Below are positions 8,385-14,637 of a stretch of 23,992 nucleotides of DNA, one piece after another (the stretch's first letter is position 1; each line of letters starts with the position of its first letter). The notes under the pieces were generated by a model. The model was not told the origin of the DNA, did no database searches, and was given only the letters and a program-made list of their open reading frames with translations. The DNA is taken from assembly GCA_025360685.1 (NCBI GenBank), contig JANYBR010000255.1, forward strand, positions 1-23,992, written 5' to 3'. The translations under genes and the position numbers were made by a program. The stretch is from Pseudomonadota bacterium. Lineage in GTDB: Bacteria; Pseudomonadota; Alphaproteobacteria; Micropepsales; Micropepsaceae.

Positions 8385-9044
8385 TCAGCCGGCCCGGGAT
8401 TTTTTCATTTCCACTTCGGGCAAGGGATGATGCCAAGGCACGCCGCGCTTCTGCGCCGCCGCGAATTGTTGAGCCGCGAATTGCCAATCCGGCATGGCGT
8501 CGAACCAGGCCTCGAGAAAGCCCTTCCGGTCATTCTGGTAATCGAGATAGTAGGCGTGCTCCCACAAGTCACAGACCAACAACGGCGTCAGATCGGTTTG
8601 CGTCAACGTGTCGTCCGCATCATGGGTCGATCGCACGGCCAGCTTGCCGGCCCTGTCTGCGACGAGCCACAGCCAGCCCGAACCGAAGTGGCCCGTTCCA
8701 TTGTCGACAAAAACTTTCTTCAAGTAAGCCAGACCGCCAAACGTATTGTCGATTGCCATCGCGAGCGCTCCGGCGGGCTGTTCGCGTATTGGCGACATCG
8801 CGAGCCAGCAGAAGCTGTGATTCCAGGTCTGTGCCGCGCTGTTGAAGAGCTTGTGATTCTCCGCTTTGGCTGCGTCGCGGATCACGGCCTCGAGCGTCCA
8901 GTCCGATTTGACGGGTTCGAGCTGTTCATTGAGCGCCTTCACATAAGCCGCATGATGCTTGTCGTGGTGCAGGTGCAGAGTGCGGCTGGATATCACCGGT
9001 TCCAGAGCGTCGAACGCGTAATTCAGATTTGGCAGGATGAACAT
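8385..9044 (-). CDS. sodB: superoxide dismutase, Fe-type
   Basis: A 219-residue Fe/Mn-family superoxide dismutase that converts superoxide to hydrogen peroxide and oxygen. All four metal ligands are present: H26 (in HHDKHHAAY), H76 (TWNHSF), D159 and H163 (CDLWEHAYY); gateway Tyr34 and His30 are also in place. The AAQTWNH segment, with glutamine before the second ligand, and the HDADDTL stretch in place of the Mn-type NQD motif point to iron rather than manganese. There is no signal peptide, so it is cytosolic. The frame is open upstream to 9215, but the ATG at 9044 begins the canonical N-terminus and has AAAGGA about nine bases before it. An EcfG-like promoter with one mismatch lies 25 bases upstream. 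The ferritin-like gene follows 42 bases downstream. Confidence 0.95.
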   Translation of the reverse strand: MFILPNLNYAFDALEPVISSRTLHLHHDKHHAAYVKALNEQLEPVKSDWTLEAVIRDAAKAENHKLFNSAAQTWNHSFCWLAMSPIREQPAGALAMAIDNTFGGLAYLKKVFVDNGTGHFGSGWLWLVADRAGKLAVRSTHDADDTLTQTDLTPLLVCDLWEHAYYLDYQNDRKGFLEAWFDAMPDWQFAAQQFAAAQKRGVPWHHPLPEVEMKKSRAG

Positions 9045-9068
9045 GAAGGCTGTTCCTTTGCGATAGAC

Positions 9069-9093
9069 AACGCTCAAAAGCCCAATTGGTTCT
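9069..9093 (-). promoter_or_regulatory. EcfG-like promoter upstream of sodB (one mismatch)
   Basis: On the minus strand AGAAC (9089-9093) is followed by exactly 16 bases and CGTT (9069-9072). The first base of the -35 differs from GGAAC. The -10 ends 25 bases before the sodB ATG, a natural leader length, which raises the chance that it is real. It would make sodB and the ferritin-like gene part of the general stress response. Confidence 0.45.
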
Positions 9094-9269
9094 GCGCGGC
9101 ACACGCAAGTGAAGTTTGGCGACGTGAGCGTACGCGAACGGCACTTGACCGCTCGTACGGTTTCCGCCTGAAGGGCTATCGCAGTCCGGAACGTTCCATC
9201 ATGAGACGGCCGCACGTCTTGGCCGGATCGACCACGTCAACAATGTGTCGATACGGCCGGCGCAAGCGA

Positions 9270-9902
9270 TCAACGCAGGTGCCAATAGCCGTCGCGTTCG
9301 TAGCATGCCGCGCCGTCGTGCTGGTATTCGTGGCCCAAATGATAGGAGGTCTCCGAAAAGTCGCGGCAACGAAGCCCATCGGTCTGATATTCGCGGGTCG
9401 GTGTGAAGAAGCCGTAGTCGTCGCCGTGGCGCCAATCGTAGCGGCGCCCGATATCCCCATTGAAACCATCGGCATATACATTGAATGCGTAGCGCTGGGA
9501 GTCACAATCAACGTCGCGCGAGAGTACATTGCCGAGCAGGCCGCCCAGCAGCACGCCACCGACGACCGCCCCGGCATTGCCGTGGCTCGCAGCTCCGCCG
9601 ATCAGCCCGCCGCCAATCGCGCCGAATACGGTTCCAGCGGCGTTTTGGCCACCCCTGCAGCTACGTTCGTAGTCGCCCTCGCGATAATATGCAGGCGGGC
9701 CGCCATTGTCGCCGCGATAATCCATATTCTCGTCGCCATTCATCGGGCGATAGCGGCCGTCACGGTCGTAGTAACCGCTGTGGTCCGTGCGGCTGTAGTA
9801 GCCGTCAGGATCGCGATATTCGTCCGTTTGGGCGAATGCTGCGCCAGTTCCCAAGATCATCGCAGCGGTGGCTGCCACGTACACCGCAAGTATGTTTTTC
9901 AC
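9270..9902 (-). CDS. secreted glycine-zipper protein (17-kDa-antigen-like)
   Basis: A 210-residue exported protein of unknown function. The N-terminus MKNILAVYVAATAAMILG...AFA is a classical signal peptide with likely cleavage after about residue 24. There is no lipobox cysteine, so it is probably periplasmic or associated with the outer membrane rather than a lipoprotein. A tyrosine/aspartate-rich segment (about 25-80) follows. Next comes a glycine-zipper region (about 88-125: GTVFGAIGGGLIGG, GAVVGGVLLGGLLG) flanked by cysteines, and a C-terminus (CRDFSET...GAACYERDGYWHL) recalling 17-kDa surface-antigen proteins. I chose a GTG start at 9902 because GGAG lies six bases before it and it begins the signal peptide; ATGs at 9914 and 9938 lack good ribosome sites. 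An exact EcfG promoter sits 41 bases upstream, so it is probably stress induced. Confidence 0.8.
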   Translation of the reverse strand: MKNILAVYVAATAAMILGTGAAFAQTDEYRDPDGYYSRTDHSGYYDRDGRYRPMNGDENMDYRGDNGGPPAYYREGDYERSCRGGQNAAGTVFGAIGGGLIGGAASHGNAGAVVGGVLLGGLLGNVLSRDVDCDSQRYAFNVYADGFNGDIGRRYDWRHGDDYGFFTPTREYQTDGLRCRDFSETSYHLGHEYQHDGAACYERDGYWHLR

Positions 9903-9942
9903 AGCCGGCTCCATTTCGAATTGAAAGACACCTCGCATCTCA

Positions 9943-9967
9943 AACGCAGTCCGAGCCGGTTCGTTCC
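9943..9967 (-). promoter_or_regulatory. EcfG (general stress response) promoter, exact consensus
   Basis: On the minus strand GGAAC (9963-9967), then exactly 16 bases, then CGTT (9943-9946) match the alphaproteobacterial EcfG consensus at all nine defined positions. Transcription would start about 35 bases before the GTG of the glycine-zipper gene. The site lies in the 105-base gap between that gene and the GlsB-like gene, where a promoter is expected. Confidence 0.75.
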
Positions 9968-10007
9968 GAGACTGCGAGCGCGGTGATCTGAATTCGGGTC
10001 CCGTGCG

Positions 10008-10262
10008 CTAGGCGCGACGGACCAGCCTGAGAACCAGCAGTAGCGCGATTGCGCCGATTGTGGCGCTGGCGATGATGCCGACCAGTCCGACACCGATGTG
10101 AACGCCCAGCTTGGGTAACAGCCAACCTCCGACAAAGGCGCCGATGATTCCGACGACTATGTCGCCAAGCAGCCCGAATCCGCCCCCCTTCACAATGACG
10201 CCGGCCAACCAGCCGGCCAGAGCGCCAACAATCAACCAGATCAGGATAGTTTCGGCGGGCAT
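10008..10262 (-). CDS. GlsB/YeaQ/YmgE-family stress membrane protein
   Basis: An 84-residue, very hydrophobic protein of the transglycosylase-associated (GlsB/YeaQ/YmgE) family. Three membrane helices are visible at about residues 4-24, 30-50 and 55-80. Glycine-rich signature stretches are GALAGWLAG, GLLGDIVVGIIGAFVGGWLL and ATIGAIALLLVL. The family is widely stress induced, but its molecular role is not settled. The ATG at 10262 has a near-perfect AAAGGAG eight bases upstream; the long open extension to 10634 lacks any helix or match and is rejected. The glycine-zipper gene follows on the same strand 105 bases downstream, but with its own promoter between them. I found no EcfG consensus directly upstream of this gene. 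Confidence 0.92.
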   Translation of the reverse strand: MPAETILIWLIVGALAGWLAGVIVKGGGFGLLGDIVVGIIGAFVGGWLLPKLGVHIGVGLVGIIASATIGAIALLLVLRLVRRA

Positions 10263-10510
10263 CTGACGTCTCCTTTGGAGTTCACCTTGTTCTGTGGCTG
10301 GACAGATGGAACGGGGACCAACCGACAACGATTGTCTGATATCGGATCGGCGCGGGTGGCCGACAGTTGCGGTCTTGTGACGGCCCAAACCGCCGGGTCG
10401 AAAAGTAGCGTCCAGGCGATGGTGATCGCGATCAGCAGACCGACATTTCGCGCGGTAATTGCCAGCAATTTGCTGACGCTGCCGCTGGTAGACAAGGCGA
10501 ATGAGGCCAT
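10241..10510 (-). CDS. doubtful 89-residue ORF with one hydrophobic segment
   Basis: An ATG at 10510 opens 89 codons. One hydrophobic helix (about residues 19-40, including LLIAITIAWTLLF) is followed by a polar tail with several prolines and cysteines. The frame continues open further upstream to 10663 with no hydrophobic content. The ribosome site is poor, and the 3' end overlaps the GlsB-like start and its Shine-Dalgarno sequence by 22 bases. I recognise no family. It may be a small membrane protein or a chance frame. Confidence 0.2.
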   Translation of the reverse strand: MASFALSTSGSVSKLLAITARNVGLLIAITIAWTLLFDPAVWAVTRPQLSATRADPISDNRCRLVPVPSVQPQNKVNSKGDVRCPPKLS

Positions 10511-10847
10511 TGTTGCAGTCCAATATATGAAGTCGGAATTGTCGACGCCGGGTCGTGAGACCCGCCATAGTGCTGTCCCGTTGCAGCAGGTCGTTTGACA
10601 AGGATGCGCCCTCTGCACCGCTCCGACTGAGCAATTCTGATCACACGGCCTGGTTCGTTGCATTTGCGTCTACTGTCCGACCGCGGAACGCTAACCCTTG
10701 CTTCGCGTTATCGGCCTGAACTTGCGTTAACGCGCTGATTGGCCGGGCTCGCACCGCAGACACTTGGTCCGGCAACTCATTCAGTCAATCGCCATCCCGA
10801 CGGCATTTCGTTTTCGGACACAGCGCACGGTTCACAGGAGTGGCAAT
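10263..10847. other. 585-base spacer between GlsB-like and DUF883-like genes
   Basis: This divergent spacer holds the GlsB Shine-Dalgarno site, the doubtful minus-strand ORF ending at 10241, an exact EcfG promoter facing right (10685-10709), and a perfect 10-base palindrome GCGTTAACGC at 10724-10733. No other convincing gene is seen on either strand; frames here lack ribosome sites and recognisable motifs. Confidence 0.6.
10685..10709 (+). promoter_or_regulatory. EcfG (general stress response) promoter, exact consensus
   Basis: GGAAC (10685-10689), exactly 16 bases, then CGTT (10706-10709), followed by A as is common. It faces the DUF883/ElaB-like gene, whose start is at 10848, so the leader would be about 130 bases and would include the palindrome at 10724-10733. 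All nine defined consensus bases match. Confidence 0.72.
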
Positions 10848-11195
10848 ATGCGTGCACGAAAGAAAATGTCCAAAAGTGAGGCCCCAAGTTCCAGCCTTGG
10901 CGCGTTGCGCTCTGATTTGAATGCGCTGCGCGCTGAAGTGAAGGACGCAGCTGGTGAAGTGGGCGACGTCGCCGGCAATCGTGCTGCAGCGGTGATGCGC
11001 TCCGCCGAGGGCGTCGCGGAGCGTGCCTTTTGTCTTGTAGAAGAGACTTCCAAGGAATGGCAGAACGATGCCGAAGGTTGGACAAACGACCATCTGGCTT
11101 CAGCCCGTGAGTCAGTCCGCAGCCAGCCTTTGTATTCCATCATGCTGGCCGTGGGCGCAGGCGTCCTGCTCGGAGCATTTTTTTTGCGCCGCTGA
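10848..11195 (+). CDS. tail-anchored DUF883/ElaB-YqjD-like protein
   Basis: A 115-residue protein. A basic N-terminus is followed by a long alpha-helical charged region (about 18-90: LRSDLNALRAEVKDAAGEVG and repeats of alanine/glutamate-rich helix). A single C-terminal membrane segment (about 94-113, QPLYSIMLAVGAGVLLGAFF) ends in FLRR. This architecture is that of DUF883/ElaB/YqjD proteins, inner-membrane tail-anchored proteins; E. coli members associate with ribosomes in stationary phase, but whether that applies here is unknown. The ATG at 10848 follows ACAGGAG by eight bases, and a second ATG at 10866 is possible. The open frame upstream to 10764 is not supported by a ribosome site. An exact EcfG promoter lies upstream, consistent with stress or stationary-phase expression. 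Confidence 0.78.
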   Translation: MRARKKMSKSEAPSSSLGALRSDLNALRAEVKDAAGEVGDVAGNRAAAVMRSAEGVAERAFCLVEETSKEWQNDAEGWTNDHLASARESVRSQPLYSIMLAVGAGVLLGAFFLRR

Positions 11196-11288
11196 ACGGC
11201 CCTTTCTTGCCGCCGCAAGCTGCGGATACCGGGTGGGCACAGCCAATCGAAGAGTCAAGATGACTTTGTCGGATCGGATGAGTAGCCA

Positions 11289-11651
11289 ATGAACCTGATA
11301 CTGCTGGTCACGTTTTCGGCTGTATTCGTGCTTGGACCAATCCTCACAATTTGCGTGCTTTCGCTCGACGGTGATCGAGATCAGACAAGTCAATCAAGTG
11401 ACCCGCACTGGAAAATGTGGACGGTGAATCACAACTCGCGGATGCCAAGACTAGTCCGTTCCAGCCCTGAGCCAGCCGAGACCGTGTTCAGCGGCGACGA
11501 TCGATATCGTGTATCCGGCAGCGACACTCAGCAGCGTCATGAAAACGATGAAGACGAATGGCGTCGTGGCGAACCCCTTCAGTGTGATGAACTCGATCAG
11601 GACGAGGATGAAGATGAGCTTCGACGGGCCCCGATTTGCAACCTATCGTGA
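11289..11651 (+). CDS. uncertain small membrane ORF with acidic tail
   Basis: An ATG at 11289 opens 120 codons. The first 27 residues form a plausible signal anchor (MNLILLVTFSAVFVLGPILT and on). The rest is polar, ending in an aspartate/glutamate-rich stretch (about 85-112). That acidic part is the exact codon-by-codon antisense of a hydrophobic reading frame on the minus strand (11451-11645), which has better third-position G/C, so the tail may be an artefact. The ribosome site is only a loose GGATGAG. No family recognised. It may be a real short membrane protein, a remnant, or chance. Confidence 0.3.
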   Translation: MNLILLVTFSAVFVLGPILTICVLSLDGDRDQTSQSSDPHWKMWTVNHNSRMPRLVRSSPEPAETVFSGDDRYRVSGSDTQQRHENDEDEWRRGEPLQCDELDQDEDEDELRRAPICNLS

Positions 11652-11663
11652 CATGGTGCGCAT
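11451..11663 (-). pseudogene. hydrophobic small membrane-protein frame interrupted by an amber codon
   Basis: On the minus strand, ATGs at 11663 and 11654 begin MRTMSR and then meet TAG at 11643-11645. The same frame continues for 63 codons to a TAG at 11451-11453, encoding two strongly hydrophobic segments (SKLIFILVLIEFITL; FVFIVFMTLLSVAAGYTISI) and a polar end (AAEHGLGWLRAGTD). Roughly three quarters of its third positions are G or C, which looks coding, whereas the opposite strand does not. No ATG, GTG or TTG exists between the internal TAG and the first helix. It therefore looks like a 70-residue membrane protein gene inactivated by one nonsense change (for example CAG to TAG), or a sequencing error. 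No family identified. Confidence 0.4.
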
Positions 11664-12241
11664 GGCCTGTTTGCAATCTCGGCGTACAACAGGCCGCAGC
11701 GAAGCCCGGTTTGACTTGCCGTCGATGACAGCAAACCCATCGCGGTCCACAAACGAGGCAGCCCGGCGAGGGGATCGCCGGGCTGTTGCAATCGAAGATG
11801 AGGCATCCGAGACGGGCGGGGCTGGACACCGAAGGAGTACTTTGATTGCCTGGTCATTCGACCACAGACGGGCTGTGAGAACTGTTCAATATTGACCATT
11901 GCACGAACGCGAATCGTCCAAAAAAGGTCGACGGGGCAAGCGCAACAGTGGCCGCACGTCGCGCACTAAAAAATGGCAGCCTGGCAGAATAGGATCGCCA
12001 GGCCGCCGCAACCTTGCAGGTGACGCCGAGCGCGGGTGCTGCCTGGCGTGGGGGAAATCCTCGATTGCCTTCAAATTTCAACACGCGGTCGATTCGAAAG
12101 CTGGTCAATAATGCTCAGTCAATTGGGGGTGAGCGTACTATTTTGAATCGGTCGACGGCACGAACTTCGAGCGCCGCCGCGCGATGGATTTCATGAGCAC
12201 GTAATTCCGGCCAAGTCTTTCGCAGCAGACAGGTGGATAAA
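11652..12241. other. 590-base spacer with one strong hairpin and no clear gene
   Basis: Short frames exist on both strands (for example a basic 70-codon TTG-initiated frame at 11899-12111), but none has a good ribosome site, a recognisable motif or consistent codon use. AAGGAG at about 11832 precedes only a 17-codon TTG frame. The one clear structure is the perfect 11-bp stem at 11759-11785. Confidence 0.55.
11759..11785 (+). terminator. perfect 11-bp GC-rich stem-loop
   Basis: CAGCCCGGCGA and TCGCCGGGCTG pair perfectly around a 5-base GGGGA loop. On the plus strand it is followed by TTGCAAT rather than a long T-run. It lies 108 bases beyond the stop of the plus-strand ORF ending at 11651, so it may end a rightward transcript or the 3' end of a small RNA. 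Confidence 0.5.
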
Positions 12242-12466
12242 ATGTCAAACATCCGATTCCCATTGTTCGACGCTCCTGGCCGAGTTCTCAGTCGCGGCGC
12301 GCGGACCAGCGCCACAGACGGTCTTTGGCCGCGGCGCCGGCCGTTCGTCAGGCCATTGAGCCTGCAAGAGACGATCAATCGGGCCAGCGTCTACGTAATC
12401 GGAATCGTCGCGTTGTGCGGCGTGACCTATTTGTGCCTCTACATGTCGGACACGCTGCGCTCGTGA
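12242..12466 (+). CDS. small hypothetical membrane protein
   Basis: A 74-residue ORF. The N-terminal half is polar and arginine rich (RGARTSATDG, PRRRPFVRP); one membrane helix lies at about residues 50-70 (ASVYVIGIVALCGVTYLCLY), followed by a short polar end. Such a layout suggests a single-pass inner-membrane protein with the basic side in the cytoplasm. The ATG at 12242 has AGGTGG five bases upstream; a GTG at 12233 would add three residues. No family recognised. It sits in the stretch of small stress-type genes, but I see no EcfG consensus upstream. Confidence 0.5.
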   Translation: MSNIRFPLFDAPGRVLSRGARTSATDGLWPRRRPFVRPLSLQETINRASVYVIGIVALCGVTYLCLYMSDTLRS

Positions 12467-12520
12467 TTGTAAGACGGCGCATGCTTCAGGCTTCATAGTT
12501 CAAGTGCAGATGGGAAAGAA

Positions 12521-12712
12521 ATGACATACGGTCCGGAAGCGCGACACTTCAGGGCACAGGTTCCAGCCGCCGCCTGGACCACGTTACCCGCCGAAACTGC
12601 CAATGACGATCAGCCAGCCGACGACTTGAAAGTTGTCGATCCGGCAAAGACAAATTCGCTCTGGCAGACCGTCCGCCGGATGGCGAGCAGTCTCTTTGTT
12701 CCGATGACTTGA
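12521..12712 (+). CDS. small hypothetical soluble protein
   Basis: A 63-residue ORF starting at an ATG with a fair ribosome site (GGGAAAG, a few bases before). The product is polar with an acidic middle (TANDDQPADDLKVVD) and a possibly amphipathic C-terminus (SLWQTVRRMASSLFVP), which could touch the membrane. It lies 54 bases after the small membrane ORF ending at 12466 and could be co-transcribed with it. No motif or family recognised; moderate chance of being a real gene. Confidence 0.4.
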   Translation: MTYGPEARHFRAQVPAAAWTTLPAETANDDQPADDLKVVDPAKTNSLWQTVRRMASSLFVPMT

Positions 12713-13256
12713 ACCATCAATTTGTGTATGGGAGTTGCGCCGCCGCAACCGCCCATTCCCCTTACGAGACGCAAAGAGGCCGGCGCAACCATCCACGAGA
12801 CCAACTTGCGATCTCGCGGGAGTTCATTCTGATCAGATTCGACCAATGCGCCCGCATTGGATTTGAACGCGCTTTCTCGAAGCAACTGGTTTTGCACGAT
12901 CCTTCGGGCGCTCAGGCAAAGCGCCACGCGGTGGCCAAATACAGTGATCGCTTGTCAAAGTCTCTGATTGGAACCAGATAATATAGGGCGAGAATAGTAT
13001 CGGGCATCGGGCAAATTCATTGTACGGAAAACAAATCTTCCAGTTTGGAATTATTACGTTCGGGTGTCTGAAAGCATCAAATTATGCATGTTTGTCAACC
13101 GAATGAGTTCGGTCCCCTGCCCTCGCTCTGGCTGCTCTACTCATCTGTTACGAGTTTTGATCCACCGCACCTTCAGGCTGTCAATGCGAAATAACGTATT
13201 GAACTCTCCACTGCTACGCCGATACTGAGCGGCAAACGCGCTGGGGAGCCGTTGCT
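12713..13256. other. 544-base spacer, AT-richer than its surroundings
   Basis: No convincing gene. A TTG-initiated 90-codon frame at 12709-12981 lacks a ribosome site. From about 12975 to 13100 the sequence becomes noticeably A/T rich, unlike the rest of the window, and includes a 7-base tandem repeat (ATCGGGC twice, 12999-13012). It probably holds the promoter of the gene at 13257, but no consensus element stands out. GGAAC at 12970-12974 has no CGTT at the right distance. Confidence 0.5.
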
Positions 13257-13484
13257 GTGAGTACAGAATACGATTCGCGTAAGCCCGCGACCGCGGGCGA
13301 GTATATTATCGAAGTGATCGGTGCGGACGGGCTCGCGCATCATGTCGGGCCGTTCAAACAACGTGAAGATGCGGAAAATTGGATCGCACAGAATCCGTCG
13401 GAGTCCAACTCCGAAACGCCGCCGCAAGACAAAATATCCGCCGACAAGAGCGCCAAGAACCGCGGCAGACGTTGCAACGACTAA
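13257..13484 (+). CDS. small conserved-looking hypothetical protein
   Basis: A 75-residue soluble ORF with a GTG start preceded by a strong GGGGAG eight bases upstream. Residues about 12-46 (EYIIEVIGADGLAHHVGPF, then REDAENWIAQN) look like a compact beta-beta-alpha unit, followed by a polar, lysine-rich, probably disordered tail. I do not recognise a named family. It stands alone between a long A/T-rich spacer and the convergent dgoK gene. Confidence 0.55.
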   Translation: MSTEYDSRKPATAGEYIIEVIGADGLAHHVGPFKQREDAENWIAQNPSESNSETPPQDKISADKSAKNRGRRCND

Positions 13485-13663
13485 TTCGAACGGTAACAAA
13501 ATACGGACATTTCTGTCTCACAACCCAGTTTGGGTAGAGGAGCGGAGTTCGCGCAGGGCGTGGCCCATGTGAACGTCGCAAGCGCGGCGGCGAAATCCCA
13601 CTGCAACCAACTTTGCAAAACTTTGCCAGAACTCCTGCCAGCGTTGGCTTTCGATCGTACAGT

Positions 13664-14572
13664 TCAGGTCAGGATCGCGAACCCCGCCCGTTGTGCAATC
13701 CGGACCAGCCCCAGCGCCGCGAGCGGCTCTGAATCGATGAGCGTATACGAAATGCCAGCATGGTCGAGCGCGGTGCGATAATCGTCGGCAAGCGTCCCGC
13801 CTGCTGCCACAAAAACAGCTGAACCTTCCTCGGTTTCGGTCACTTCTTTCACTTCGGCCGCGAGTTCCGCGCCTATCAGAACGCCGCTGACGAAGGCTGC
13901 GGTATGTGTGGCAGCCAGACTTCCGAGCAAGCGCCGCGCGCGGGCCTGGAACAGGCCTCGCGACAGCGCTTCAGATGCGTTCAGTCCGGCGCGAAACGCC
14001 GTGGGGGACGCCGCTTGTTCTGCGTTGGTCGCGAGAGCGCCTTCGGCAAGCAGCCGGGCGCGCATTTCGCCGGTCATGTAGGTACGGAACCGCTCGATGC
14101 GCCCGCTGCGCAGCTGCAGCCATTTCGAATGCGTTCCCGGCAAACAGAGAAGCGCATCAGACAATCCGGTGTGCGCGAGAAAGCCCAGAGCAATCGTTTC
14201 CTCGCCGCGCATTACTTCTGCTTCGTCTCCTGCAACGAAGCTCACTCCCGGAACGATGCGCGCGGCACGCTCAAATGGAGCGCTTGCCAGCGCGCCGGCA
14301 ATTTCCTCGACGCCAGCCGGAGCATGGACATAGGGCGCGCAAACCCAACCGCGATCGCTGCCTACCATGCCGCACAGGATCACCGGTGCAGACGGGTCCC
14401 GGGCAGGCCAGTCACCGAGATGCGCAGTGAGGCGAGCGGCAAAATCTCCGCCGGACGTAAACACACCGTCGGCGGCCCTGCGGACATCAAGAATTCGCCC
14501 GTCGATCGCGATGCGCATGATGCGAAGGCTCGTCGAACCCCAGTCGACGCCAAGTATCGCGGCATCACTCAT
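13664..14572 (-). CDS. dgoK: 2-dehydro-3-deoxygalactonokinase
   Basis: A 302-residue kinase of the DgoK family (PF05035; E. coli DgoK is about 292 residues). It phosphorylates 2-dehydro-3-deoxy-D-galactonate to the 6-phosphate in the De Ley-Doudoroff galactonate pathway. The N-terminal VDWGSTSLR (residues 9-17) is the phosphate-binding loop of the actin-like ATPase fold; family segments CGMVGSDRGW (67-76) and LPGTHSKW (144-151) are clear, with a C-terminal glycine-rich nucleotide loop (VAAGGTL). The partner aldolase (dgoA), galactonate dehydratase and a GntR regulator are not in the window, so the physiological substrate is inferred only from family. It follows the EamA-type exporter by 65 bases on the same strand and may share its transcript. 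Confidence 0.88.
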   Translation of the reverse strand: MSDAAILGVDWGSTSLRIMRIAIDGRILDVRRAADGVFTSGGDFAARLTAHLGDWPARDPSAPVILCGMVGSDRGWVCAPYVHAPAGVEEIAGALASAPFERAARIVPGVSFVAGDEAEVMRGEETIALGFLAHTGLSDALLCLPGTHSKWLQLRSGRIERFRTYMTGEMRARLLAEGALATNAEQAASPTAFRAGLNASEALSRGLFQARARRLLGSLAATHTAAFVSGVLIGAELAAEVKEVTETEEGSAVFVAAGGTLADDYRTALDHAGISYTLIDSEPLAALGLVRIAQRAGFAILT

Positions 14573-14637
14573 TCGAGAATCCTATGACTGCCATGGACGG
14601 ATAGTCGAGCGCTTGCGGCCGAGGCGCAATGCGGACT

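Noticed and set aside
9188..9197. Perfect palindrome GGAACGTTCC upstream of sodB
   Set aside because: Too short to interpret alone; the GGAAC halves have no CGTT at 16-17 bases in either direction.
8358..9986. Very long plus-strand frame (542 codons) across sodB and the glycine-zipper gene
   Set aside because: It is antisense to two well-supported minus-strand genes whose motifs, starts and ribosome sites are clear; long shadow frames are expected in GC-rich DNA.
10308..10332. GGAAC-N16-CGAT facing right, similar to an EcfG promoter
   Set aside because: One mismatch in the -10 and no rightward gene nearby; the exact site at 10685 is the better candidate.
11841..11894. 17-codon TTG frame after an AAGGAG sequence
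   Set aside because: A leader peptide is possible, but nothing downstream would be controlled by it and the start codon is weak.
11899..12111. Basic 70-codon TTG-initiated plus-strand frame
   Set aside because: No Shine-Dalgarno sequence, unconvincing codon use and no similarity I recognise.
12709..12981. TTG-initiated 90-codon plus-strand frame
   Set aside because: No ribosome site, the start overlaps the end of the previous ORF, and no recognisable motif or helix pattern is seen.
13523..13535. 5-bp hairpin ACCCA-GTT-TGGGT between convergent genes
   Set aside because: Stem too short and no T-run; not credible as a terminator.
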